From the NCBI GenBank assembly GCA_003116995.1, contig BDSL01000015.1, positions 558,001 through 622,000 of the forward strand: DNA of 64,000 nucleotides, written 5' to 3'. Of this stretch, positions 48,881 to 60,053 are shown one piece after another (within the stretch, counting starts at the first letter, position 1; every line of letters begins with the position of its first letter). The notes beneath the pieces are model-generated. The model worked only from the letters and a program-made list of their open reading frames with translations, was not told the DNA's origin and made no database searches. This DNA comes from Yamagishiella unicocca (taxonomy: Eukaryota > Chlorophyta > Chlorophyceae > Chlamydomonadales > Volvocaceae). The position numbers and the translations under genes are program-made.

Positions 48881-50333
48881 ATGGGGCTTCTCGATCGCCT
48901 CGGCGGCCGGAAAGCAAGGGATGAGCCACAGCATGCCGAACCTGCAACGGTACCAGAGCCCGCGCCGTCACTGCCCTCAACATCACCGCACGCCGAAGCG
49001 CTGCGCGACGCCACCCCAAACAGCACGCTGCTCGGCGCGGCCGGGTTATCTGCGCCAGAAGGGAGGCTATACAACCCATATGAGGGTTTGTCAGCCCAGG
49101 TTGGCCCGACGAAGCACGTGTTCCGGCTGCCTGAGGGGCCCGAGTTTGTCTTCGAGGAGGAGGCGTCTGTGCGGAGAAGAGACTGGACGCAGCACCTGCA
49201 GTTTTATTGTGGAGGCGGATATCTTGCGGGTATGTTCTCTGCGAATGCCGCAGGGATGTCTGATGTGTCGGCTGGTTTGCCGCCTGATGGATGAGTGGCT
49301 GCTGCCGCGCAGGCGGCCTCGTGGGAGTCGCGAGTGGGCTTTACAAGTTCGCTGTCGATAAACCAGAAATCGTGACGGATACGCTAAAGCTGAAGACCAA
49401 CCGGCTGCTCAACACAGCAGGTGCGATCGGCGCCTTGAGCGACCAGCGGCACGCGTCAAAGCGGCGCGACTTAAAGCTATTATATTACTCTACCCTTACA
49501 AAACGCAAATTGGCTGCGGCTTTGCTACCGGCGCCGCTACGTAGTGGGTGACGTGGGGCGCGATACCCCTCACCGCGCTACTCCAGGCACGCATTTGCAC
49601 CTCGTCACGGGCATCGGCGCCCTGTTCCAGCCTCCCAGGGCATGGAGCGTTTCAAACAATGTACCTTGTCCACACGCCATTCACGCGCGCTGCGCCTCGA
49701 TCATGCGCACATACCCCGCATTCGCCTCTTCCCCACCCCCGGCCGCCCGAAACAGGTTCCTTTGCGCGACCGTTCAGCAACAGCTGCGGCATCTTGGGGT
49801 TGTTCTTCTCTGGACTCGAAAGCCTGTACGTCTATCAACTGGAGCCGTACGGCGTGCCCGACAGCGCGAGCACGCTGCTTGCCGGTGAGTGTCCTGGTGC
49901 GGACGGCGCGGTCGCTTTTTCGAATACCCCCTCCCCCCTGCTCCCCCTGATCCACCAACACGGAAGAAACCCTCAGCTGTCCTGGTTCCCTGTGCGCTGG
50001 CTTCCTCCCACTCCCCGCCACACAGTTCCCTCATCGATCGCACACCATTCCGTTACCGCATGGCCGAATCCTCGCTACGCAACGCGTGTGTGGGGACAAG
50101 GAGACAGAAAGAATACGAAATTGCACGTGTCTTGCCTGGCCGCCTCGCCCCCAGTCGCTTCCGCCTCTCTTGACGCGAACAACTCACTCCCCCGCAACCC
50201 CTCCCCAGGCTTCACAAGCGGGGCGTTGTTCCGCTTGCCGCGGGGGCCGCGCCAGGCTGCGGTGGCGGGGGCGGTTGGCATGGCGGCCGCTACCGGCATC
50301 ACTGCTTTGCGGAAGGTCTTCCCGTCGCTCTAG
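48881..50333 (+). CDS. TIM23: Mitochondrial import inner membrane translocase subunit TIM23
   Basis: Four exons, 48881-49229, 49313-49420, 49756-49884 and 50209-50333 (TAG 50331-50333), join in phase to 236 aa. TIM23 forms the presequence translocase channel of the mitochondrial inner membrane with TIM17. The N-terminal half is soluble and Pro-rich (intermembrane-space receptor part), with NPYEGL and GPEFVFEEE in the pre-channel position. The Tim17/22/23 domain starts FYCGGGYLAGGLVGVASG, continues LKLKTNRLLNTAGSFARPFSNSCGILGLFFSGLES and ends with GFTSGALFR.PRG...AVAGAVG, the family signature, giving four membrane segments. The start ATG (48881-48883) opens the only frame that reaches the family region. 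TGTAA at 51355-51359 is the nearest polyadenylation candidate seen (about 1 kb). Confidence 0.93.
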
Positions 50334-51306
50334 TCCCCCGACCGCTATGCGGCATGGGACGGAGGCAGCCTGGAGCCTCCCCTGGAGCCTCCCCTGAATG
50401 AGCTACGAAAAAGGACGGGGAGCGGGGTCTTAAGGGTTTCGATGTGGGCGCGGTGGGGGGGGGTGAGGGTGGGGGGGAGAGGGGTCAAGCGGGTCCTATG
50501 TCAGGGAGACTGGGTTGGGGGGCGCGCCGGAAGGTTGTCGCGCTGCTGAGCCGAGGGGTTGGCTGGGTAGGGTGCCGATGGGTTTGTGAAGCACAGCAGC
50601 GAGCTGTTGCGGCATGCACGCTAAGAGTCGGGCGAGTTGGCTGGACGGCCAAGCCGTGGCCCGGCCGGGTCTGTCATGGCCCGGGCGGGCCGTTGTGGCA
50701 GGGTAGCCGATTGTGTACTGGACGCAGGCAGGGTGCGTGTGCTGCTGGAACGGGCTGGCCGATGCAGAGGCTAGTTCTGTGTAGGTAGCCTTGTTCGCGA
50801 TGGTGGGTGCAGTGCTAGGGGCAGGAGTTAATGAAACGATCTGTTGGCTGGGGTAGCCACTTAGAAGTAAGTGGGTGGGGGGTGGCGTGAAGACCCTCCG
50901 AGCTGGGGCTGACACCCAGTGGGCGGGGGAGGGGGGCTGACACCCTCGCAGGGTGATGTCGCGGTCTTTCCAGCAGTCGCCTGGGGAGAGGGCGCAGCCG
51001 GCGGCTAGGCTAGCCGGCTTCAGCCCCGCTCCTGGACCCCGCTGTGGGGGCATCCTGGCCGGCGCGATGGCACCGCCATGGGGCAGTCAACTCGCAGCGG
51101 AGGGAGGGCTCCTCGGGGATGAGGGGCCCGGTGGTGTGGAGTGGCGCGGTAGGGTGACATGGCGCGAGGAGCTGCCGGGTCGGGTGCCGCGTCGGTCCCG
51201 CCGAGGGGGCTGCGCACTGCCCTGCGCGGACGTTTTGCTGTGGCCGCTTGCAGTAGCTGGCTGCCGGTGCCAGGCGCCGCAAGTGCACTCGTGGCTGGCC
51301 GGCATC

Positions 51307-51332
51307 GCTGCTGCTGCTGCTGCTGCTGCTGC
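51307..51332. repeat. CTG trinucleotide microsatellite
   Basis: About eight and a half uninterrupted CTG units in the intergenic DNA 3' of TIM23. Confidence 0.9.
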
Positions 51333-53752
51333 CCGGGTGTCGCCTCGGCGTCATTGTAAAGGTTTCTCACATCTTGTGGGCCGGCTTACAACGGAAAGGG
51401 CGGGGTGCGCCTCAACGGCGACCTGGGGGGGTAGGGGCGGGTCAGGCAGGACGCCATCGTCACTCGGGGGGACCACCGCCTGGCGCCATCGACATTCCGC
51501 TGGTGATCGTGAGGAGGTCATGGTGGCTGGGACGCGAGCGCGGATACGAACGGCGGTGCCGCAACACACGAACAGCGGGGGACGGTGTGTGTGTGTGGGG
51601 GGGTACGGGCGGGGACAGCCGAAATGGTGGGTGAGGGCCCCGAGGCGCCGAGGGCCTGGCAAGGAGGTATCTGCGCGGGGCGTAACGAAGCATATCGTCA
51701 GGTGGTTGCTGCGATGTAGGGTGCTGGGAACCGACTGCTCGCTGCCCGCATGTCTGCATGTTGGAGAGGGCGGTTCCCTGTTGTCCTGAGCCGCATCGAG
51801 TCGGAGTGGCTGCAGGGTTACAATACGTCTCCGCAACAGCCTCCTTAACCGCCTCCTTACTTGGTGGTCGCTTTATCATATCAGCAATGTGTAGTACACT
51901 CACACACCCACACACACACACGCATTTGCACATTCCCTACATGTTCTTCAAGAAGCAAGATCAGCGCAGGCCGCCTCCACATGTCGCCTGGCCTCAGCCG
52001 CCACCTCCGAATCCGTAGTTCCTAGTATGCCGCACAACACTTGATCAGATGGTAGGCGCACCGCCTCCGTGCTCAACCGCGATAAGGTACACCCATCGAC
52101 TGCGGGCGGTTTGCACACGGGGACGGCCTCGCTCATCCCCCGTTTATATTAAAGCTCGCCCCCCTGGACTCCGCCCCTATGATGTTCGGTTCAACGCCCA
52201 GCTGTGCGATTGCAACAAAGCATTATGCGAATGGCTGCATGAAACGCCGATACACGACCCGATGCGCAAAATGGGTACGAGCCGACGGGCTGAAACCGCC
52301 CGGCCCGACCCCTCAACGGGCGCCGCCCTCAGCAGTTCCACTGTACAAAAACCCGCACACCTCGCGTCACCGGGCGAGAGGTGCGAGTCAAATTACAGGG
52401 CAACGGCCGACGCCGACGGCCCTGCAAGCGGCGCACCGCAGCGCACAAACAAAACACAAAACACACCAATGGTGCCAAGGCAGTCAAAGGTATACCAATA
52501 TCCGGGCGGGGGGGTGAGCCCGCTACCCAACACTCTGGTGTCGTACAGCCTCCTTGGCCCCAGTACCAGCCTTAACGTGCTTTCCGCTGGGGGCAGCCTC
52601 CAACGGCAGCGAATGCTCGTCCGGAAGGCCCGGCTTCGTCCGTGTCGCAGTCAGGACTCCTCAACCGCAAAAAAGAAGCCGCCTCCTGAGCACACGCCGC
52701 CTGCCCCTCACACGTGACAGGCGCGTCCAAATAAAAAATCCGTGCCCGAAGACTGCCTCGAAGGCAAGTCAGAACCATTCAGAACCCAATGATGCGCCTG
52801 GCGCGCTCACGCCCACCGTCGCAGGCGTCACATCTGCTCCACGTCAGACTGAGAAGCTAGCGGCCACTGACCCCGCGCGTAAAGGCTGGAGCAAAAGCGG
52901 CGAGCGCCATGCCCCGGACCCTCATCTGAAGGAGGAAACCGCTGCAGACGCGCTCACGCAGCCGCGCCACCCTAAACCGGGTTCCGTTTGTGAGCCCTGA
53001 CTGCCTAGCTCCGCTCCCAACCCTGCGCCACACTGCAACAAGGGGACCGCCGCTGGCCTCATCCCAGAACCCGGTGCCTCTTCTCTCGCCCTCCGTTCGC
53101 TAAATGACCTCCGCCTCGCAGGCGAGCATGTAAGCATGTGCAACGCACTCGCAACGACTGCAACCGACAAACCCCACAACCGCTAGAGCCGAGGCGCGCG
53201 CCCCTGGAGCCCCCAGGCATCTTCTTGAACACCTTGCGAGGTGACCCGAATTCCACCATCATTGTCGTTCTCAAACGATACAGCGGCTCCCTAGAGCAAT
53301 ACCTGCAGCCTCATTTCCATTCCATTTCGCTCAGTCGTCACCATGAGTAACACGGAGGCAATGTCCGGGATGCGCAACAGGATGCGCGGCGGCCCGGCAT
53401 CGCACACACAACACGTCCATTCGACATAGTTGCTTTGCCGAGATCCTTGCGGCGGGCAGCATGCAGCCCAACCCTACGAGCATCAGGATGGTTTAAGAGC
53501 GAGACCCGTACCCCCACACACGCGCATTGCATGGCAGACTGCCCGCGTCCCACCCCGACGGGACAGGTCTTCTTAACCATGGACAGGACTCCAGGGCGAC
53601 GCGCTTCGCGCAACCCATTCGCGAAGGGCAGCCATCACAACCCGGGGGGGGGGGGCCCAGCCCCAAAGCCAGCTTTCCCGGATAGCCCCGAAACCAACCA
53701 GCCCTAAACACCAAGGCCTGCCGTACGGTGCGCCGCGCCCCGCAGGAGGGGC

Positions 53753-53800
53753 AACACACACGCGCACACACATACACACACTCACTCACGCACACTCACT
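53753..53800. repeat. CA-rich imperfect microsatellite
   Basis: Interrupted ACAC/CTCA dinucleotide tract in intergenic DNA. A second, purer CA tract lies near 51899-51921. Confidence 0.8.
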
Positions 53801-54919
53801 CCCGGCCCACCCCCACTCACATGGGGAGGAACGCCGGAAGCGTGGCGGATCTTCAGAGCAACTGCCTGCGCCGCAGTGCGGCATGCTGGGAACGAAACGA
53901 GGCTGCTGGCGGACCTGGTCCCGACACGGCACTGTGCGAACCACATAACACACACACAAACACACAAAAATCACGGCAGGCGGCTACATCCAGCAGGTAG
54001 AGGATGCCCGACGAGCTCGCCTGGGGGAGAAAGACGCTGCATTGCAACATCACCAACGGGCGCCAGCACATGGACACTTGAGGTCGAGAGCGGCCCGCAA
54101 CCGCAAGTCTTATTACTTATCCATGGAAGCCCTCCGTGTCAACCAACATTCAGTTCAGACCCAACCGCACGGCGACCAAATCACGCGCGTGCGTGCGGCC
54201 GCCAAGTCTGCCGCTCCTCCGCTGCTTCTCTCCTGGCCCTCCCGCATAGACCGCCGCTGCTGCTGCTGCTGCTTTCGAAAAAACGCCATGCCGGGAAATC
54301 ACGGACCACCCGGGCCGCCCAACCAGCTCCAGATGACCTTTGGTCTCGCACCACCGCTACTGCCGCTACTGCTGCCGCTGCGCAAATGCTGCTGCCGCCA
54401 CCAACTCCACGTCTTCCAACCGTCCTACGGACCCCGGACTACGCCGATTTTGGCACTAGCCTGCGCGTGGTGCGTCAATAACCTCCATCAGGAACGTCAA
54501 CCGCTACAACCGACATCCTCATTGCCACGTGACCAACGGCCGCCTCCTTCCAAGCCCCATGACATGTCGCCACAAAAACCAAGTAGCCACATACAACCGC
54601 CAAAACGAAGCAGCATGCCAATGCCTTTATGACATCCTCCCCTTGCATACCGAGTACCGCGCGATCACCTCATTGCCGGACCTCCTCATTGCTTTTTTTT
54701 TAGCCAAATCCCAACCCTCAACGGTCGCTCCAGGGACACCCACACAAGCGAATGGTAGGGCTCTTGCGTTGGTGTACCCTCAAACCCGCCCACCAGGAGA
54801 AAAGGGGCACACGTGGCAGAGAGAGGCAGGGCTGCAGCCTGGTTTCGCCTGCTCCTCCGAACTCCCCAGGATTCCCACACTCTGCGCCGCAGCACCTGGG
54901 GCCTCCCACCCCGGAGGTG

Positions 54920-57900
54920 CTACCGACCATCTGCTACAGTCACTGGCATCACAGCAGCAGCAGCAGTAGTCGTGCATGGAGAGGCGGGACCGCAGGACAG
55001 CTGACCACGCCCCAGGCCCAGGCTTATACCACTGCTCGCCGTTGCCATGCCGCCAGCCGGCGCCGCCGCGCGCGCCTCCCGCCGGCTAGCGGGCGCACCC
55101 CCCGCCGCCTCAGCGGCGGCGGCGGCGGCAGCGGCAGCGGCGATGCCCATGCCAATCGGCCCCGTAAGGCCCAACGATAATGACAGGCTGTTGGTGCTCG
55201 TACACCGGCGGAAGCCAAACGACTGCACCATGGGGTTGCTGTCAGTGCGGGAGCTGATCGTGTCCGCTGCCGACCCAAGGGACGGCGCGGGCCCAAGGGA
55301 CAGCTCTCCTCCTCCTCCTCCTCCTCCGCCGCCGGCAGTCCGCCGCGTCGCGGGCTCCGGCAGTCCGCGGCCACCGGTGCCGTCCTGCCGTGACTTCATC
55401 GGCACGGGTGCCGTGACTCCAACAGCCAGCGCCATGCCCCCCGCGAGAGACACTCGTGGCGTGATGCTGGCGCTGCTGTGGGCTGACGTGGAGCCCGATG
55501 CGGGCCCGGGGCCTGGGAGAGCGCCGCCAGTGTTGCCGCCGGCGCCGCCGCCAGTGACCATGGCGCCGCCCGGGATGAGCAGCTTGGACTGCTTTGGCTG
55601 CCACTTGGAGATCATTGCGGCGGACTCTCTCCAGGGAGGGATGACCAGGCCCTTGGACTTGAGCGCCAGGGCCATCTCATCGCAGAGGACCTAAAGGGCA
55701 CACGAGACACACGTAATGGGGGCGATAGATGGTGGTTCTTTGGTCTTGGTAGGAAGAGTCAAAAGTCAAAACAACATGAGTCACGATGATCAATCACATC
55801 ATGGCGCGATAGGTGGTGACTCTCGGCATTGTTATGGGAGGCCAAAACAAAAGAACGCGACGGTGGGGGGGGGAGAGGGTGGATCGAAAACGCCTCAAAC
55901 GCAGCGCCATTTTCACAGCCGAGGGGCGAAGCCGCAGCAGCACCCACAGCAGCGACCGCCCGGATCGACCCGCCAGAACATCCTCCCCTCCCCCCCCGGC
56001 CCAAACACATTGCGTCGCCTACCTCAACGACCAGGGGCACATTGCATCGCCTACCTCAACGACCAGGGGCACATTGCATCGCCTACCTCAACGACCAGGG
56101 GCAGGCGCTCCTCTGCGCCCACATACACTCGTGGAAGTGCAGACACCAACGCCTCGTACCGAGGCGTTGGCATCGCCACCTCAAACTGCTCTCTTAGCTC
56201 GGGGTCCACGATGATGACTCCAGGGTGGTACGCCGGCGGCGGCAACGCGCTGCCGCCGCCGCGCCGCCGGCTGCTGGAGGAGCTGGCGCTCTGCGCCAGC
56301 GACGCCGCGGCGACGGCGGCCGCCGCCGGGGACGGCGGGCCCGACGCGATCACGCCCGGCAGCAGCGGGCAGGACACCGACAGGAACGTGTGGCGCAGGT
56401 TTCGGAGGCACTCGCCGCCGGAGCCGCCGCCGAGCGCGTGCGTGACGGCGACGTCGTAGCCGCGGCACGTCAGGCCGTCGGCGAGGTACGACAGAAGGTC
56501 GGCCTCGCCGGCGCCGCCGGCGGCGGCGGCGGCCTCCGCGCCGGCCTCCGCAGCGGCCTCGCCGGCACGCAGCGCGCCCGGCGCCGCCGCCATCAAGTCC
56601 TGGATCGCCGCCGCCACCGCCTGCTCAGCCGCCAACGCAGGCTGGACCAGCGTCCTCAGCAGCGCGCAGAGCTGCGCTATGAACACACCGTCGCTCGTTG
56701 CTGCGGAGGCGGCGGTGCTGATGGTACCATCCCATGTCACGGGCCGCTCCCCCGCTCCGCCAGGAGCCGCAGCCCACCCGCCGCCGACGGCGACGCCGCT
56801 GCCCCTGCGGGCCGTCCGCCGCAGGTTAGCCGCCAGCGTGCCCGCGAGCTCCCGCATGCCCTGTTGCGAGGCGCCGGTGCCCCGGAGACCGACACGGCGA
56901 AGGGAGCAGCAGCCGCGGGCCGCTACGGCCAGGGGCGCAACCCCCACGTCGGTCAGCTCGGGGTTTCCGGCGAGCGTCAGGCTGGCGAGGAGGGGGATGT
57001 CGGGCAGGCAGCCGGCGAGCGCGGCGGCGCCCGAGTCGCCGATTGCGTTGTACGACAGATCCAGGACGAGCAGGTCGCGGCAGATGCGGAGGCCCTCGAT
57101 GAGGACGGTCAGGCCTGGGGGAGGGAGGGAGGCGGGGGGGGCGGGAGGGGCGTGGGTGGGCGCCGTCGTTTTGGGTTGTGGTTCCGGTCGGCATTTATGG
57201 CATATATATACGTCCTGCAGCAAGTAGGAGCGGCCCGGCCCGTTCGAGTTTCCCCGATCTCGCTGCACCACACGCATCCAGTGCCGTAGCGCACACGCAA
57301 GCCGGCGACTCCGACTTCGTGTGGGGCACGTGCTGCACACGAACCCACACACCCGCACCATGCTCCTCCCGCCCTCCCTCCTCTCCCACCCGCCCCCGAG
57401 CACCTCCGCCGAGGTTTTACTCTCCGCAGTGCCGACCACCGGGTTTCCTCTCTCAAAGCCCCCGAGCGCCCCTCTCCAATCCGTACCTTTACACGTGATG
57501 CAGCAGTACGACAACGTGATCGACTTGACTCCGGGACACACCCGCAGGCAGCTCGCGACCGCACGACAGGCGGTGGGCCCCAGCGGCTGCTTGCACAAAA
57601 ACACGTGACGCTCTGCGCTGGGGTCCAGCAGCAGCTGGTGCAGGTAACGGTCAACGGCCGGCACGCCGGACGGCTCCAGGGAGGCTATGACGGACGCCGG
57701 GACGGGGAAGGAAGGCATCGCGGCCGCCGGCGGTATGATGGGCGCAAAGGCGCCGGCGTCGCAGTCCGCGGCAGCACCCAGGTGGTCGCGATAAGGAGCC
57801 GAGGGCGCACCGACGGCCTGTTTGCGACACGAGGCGAGGCGACACGGCGAAACGGTGGTTGCTGGCCAGGTGGTGGTGAGTGGGAATGGGAGCAGGAAGA

Positions 57901-60053
57901 CGGCATGAAGGGAAACCGGTGCAAGGCGGATCCGGGTCCGGTCAGGCCCATGCGCACGACCGCTTCCGGATCCACGGGTCGGATAAAGCGAAACAAGCGT
58001 CGAGGATGAGGTATTTAAGCAACCGCGAGGGCGCAGGCCACGCTGTTGTCCCCGCCCTTCCCAGCACCCTTCCCAGCACCCTTCCCACCACCCTTCCCAG
58101 CACCCTTCCCAGCACCCTTCCCAGCACCCTTCCCAGCACCCTTCCCAGCACCCTTCCCAGCGCCCTTCCCAGCACCCTTCCCAGCACCCTTCCCAGCACC
58201 CTTCCCAGCGCCCTCCCTGCGCTACATCTGAGCCCCACACGCAGCCCCGCGAGCACCCCCCTCCGCCGGCCCCTCCACTCCTCCACCCCCAAACCCACCG
58301 CATCATAGTCGGGCGGCGGAAGCTGGTGCGTGTACGGCAGGTCCAGCGGCTGGTCCATCCGCAGCAGCGCGCGAACCGCCGCGCTGACCGCGTCCGGCTC
58401 CCCGCCCGCCCCGCCCTGCTGGCCCTCCGCCAGCCCGCTGCCCATATCGGGCAGCACGTCAAACAGCTGCGGCGGCGCAAACATCGCCCCGCCGGTGCCG
58501 CTGCGGCCGGCGTCCGCCGTGGCGTCGGCGAGACTGGGTTGCTGGCCGCCGCCGCCGCCGCCGCCTTTCCCAGCCGCCCAGGGCTCAGATTGCGACCGGA
58601 GGCGAGTCGGCTCGACGAGGTGGACGCTGTGGTGGCGGCGGCCGGCGGCGGCGGCGGCACCGGCCAAGGACGACGCCCCCCCGACGGCGTCGCGGATGGC
58701 GGTCAGGGAGCTGTAGGACGAGCCCACCGGCCCGTGCGGCGTGGCCAGGCTGGGTTGCCCCGTGAGGCCGTTCACGGAGCGAAACGCGGCTGCAGCGATG
58801 CTGCCGGCTAGACACGACCGGGGCTGCGCGGGGGGCACGGGCACTGGACCCATGTGCGCGCTGATGTCCCAGTTGAGGCCCTGAGACTGCCGGTCCGCTA
58901 CGGCCACCGGCGTTGTTGGAGGCGCCGCCAGTGCGGCCATGAAGGGCAGGTTGAGGTCGGCGCATGGCGGCGCGCAAGCCACCGCGATGTCGGTGCTGGC
59001 GGCGCCGCCGGCGCTGTCGGCCGCCGCGGCGGCGGCGCCAGCGAGCACCTGGGCCAGGGCCGGGTGCACGGTCGAGTTGGACGACGAGCAGGCGGCCGCG
59101 GTGCTGGCCAGGGCGCAGGTTCCGGAGCCTGAGATCCAGAAGGGCCGGTGCGGCTGTTGCTGTTGCTGCTGCTGGTGGCGGGACGAGGAGTGGGTGGCGG
59201 CCTGCAACGAGCTCTGCCGCTGGAAGGCCGCGGCCGCACTGTGGCACTCCGGGCGCTGCGGCTGTCCCCCGGTGTCCTGCTGCCGCCGCAGATGCCGCGA
59301 CTGCTGGATGGCGACGTCTTGGGGGTTGCTGCCGACGGCGACATGTGGCGCGGTGGAGGTCTGGAAGCATGAAAAGAGTCCCAGAGACGGATGAGAGTGA
59401 AGGGCCCCGGCCGCGTCGATGCCGCCCCCACCGGCCAGCCCCGTTGCGGCGCCAGCGGCGTCCCTGCCGCCAGCGGCGCCGCTGTCGCCGGCCGTACACA
59501 GCGCCCCGCCTTGGCTTGCGTCCGCTGGCTTGTGTGCCACGGGCTCCGAAACACAGCTACGGACCAGGGTGGACCCAACCTTTCCACCCCCGCCACCACA
59601 CAAACTACCACCCCCACCACCGAAGGCCGCACAGCCATCGACAACGACGGCGCTGCCGGTAGCATTGCCAAGCGCATCCGCCTGAGCCGCGCCAGCAGTG
59701 CCGGCTGTGCCGCCGCGTGCGGCCCCACTGGATGCGCTGCCAGGGCGGTCGGGCAGGCGGTTGAAGCCGTGAGCGAGACACGCCATTGTCGCCGGCGACA
59801 GCGGTTGTGAGGAGGTCGAGAAGGCTGTTGCGTGGGAGTGGTGGTGCGTGTGCTCCCCCTCGAACAGCTCGGCCTCCACGGACTCCATGATCGCGTCGTC
59901 GAAGTCAGCGCTGGTGGCCGACGCTGGCTGGCTGACGATGGAGGAGCGGCCCGACATGAACATGCCGCTGGCGCTGTAATCGCACGGACGCACGGCGATC
60001 ATGCCACCCGCCGCGACCTGGACCACGGTATGAAGATGCGGGTGCAGGTGCAT
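54920..60053 (-). CDS. Plant-type PDDEXK_6 (DUF506) protein with leucine-rich repeats
   Basis: Four in-phase exons, 58299-60053, 57487-57817, 56087-57114 and 54920-55690 (TAG 54920-54922), give 1294 aa. The first 585 residues are low complexity (Ala, Gly, Ser, Gln, a HTHHHSH run) with FDDAIMESVEAELFEGE, resembling the acidic N-terminal motif of plant DUF506 proteins. Residues about 640-780 hold RNI-like LRRs (VKSITLSYCCITCKGL, LLVLDLSYNAIGDSGAAAL, LASLTLAGNPELTDVGV). The PDDEXK_6 region follows at about 890-1065 (LLSYLADGLTCRGYDVAV, VIIVDPELREQFEVAMPTPRYEALVSALPRVYVG, LVVEVLCDEMALALKSKGLVIPPWR). Plant members are nuclease-fold proteins of unclear function, some linked to stress or root-hair growth. 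The C-terminal 240 residues are Gly/Ala/Ser-rich. The start ATG (60051-60053) is the first in frame. Confidence 0.82.
56018..56103. repeat. 32-bp tandem repeat triplicating a 5' splice site
   Basis: Two full copies and one partial copy of a 32-bp unit begin at 56018, 56050 and 56082. Each copy contains the coding end (reading LVVE) and the donor GTAGGC of the third exon of the DUF506 gene. Only the donor after 56087 keeps the family reading frame. Confidence 0.92.
58054..58215. repeat. 12-bp minisatellite in a DUF506-gene intron
   Basis: About 13 copies of AGCACCCTTCCC with a few variants lie in the intron 57818-58298. The unit length is a multiple of three without stops, so frames stay open across it on both strands. 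Confidence 0.95.

Larger units (their letters stand above)
50334..54919. other. Long intergenic region between convergent genes
   Basis: This 4.6-kb stretch should hold the 3' UTRs of TIM23 (+) and the DUF506 gene (-). The first kilobase is G-rich on the plus strand with many G runs. Microsatellites include (CTG)n at 51307-51332, (CA)n near 51899-51921 and a CA/CT mix near 53753-53800. Many long open frames on both strands overlap each other, contain microsatellite translations and have no recognisable motifs, so I call no gene. A transposon remnant cannot be excluded. Confidence 0.5.

Noticed and set aside
50953..51836. Long open frames on both strands 3' of TIM23
   Set aside because: They include a CTG microsatellite and G runs, overlap in opposite strands and show no protein motifs, as expected for GC-rich non-coding DNA.
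52049..54632. Pro/Arg/Ser-rich plus-strand frames
   Set aside because: Composition follows the local base bias, there is no conserved motif, and the frames are broken without good splice sites.
58054..58215. Regularly spaced repeats suggesting a CRISPR array
   Set aside because: The units are head-to-tail 12-mers without spacers, in an intron of a eukaryotic gene; it is a minisatellite.
58964..59728. Long antisense frames over the first DUF506 exon
   Set aside because: They are Arg/Pro/Ala-rich shadows of a GC-rich coding exon; the sense frame carries the conserved N-terminal motif and joins in phase to the LRR exons.
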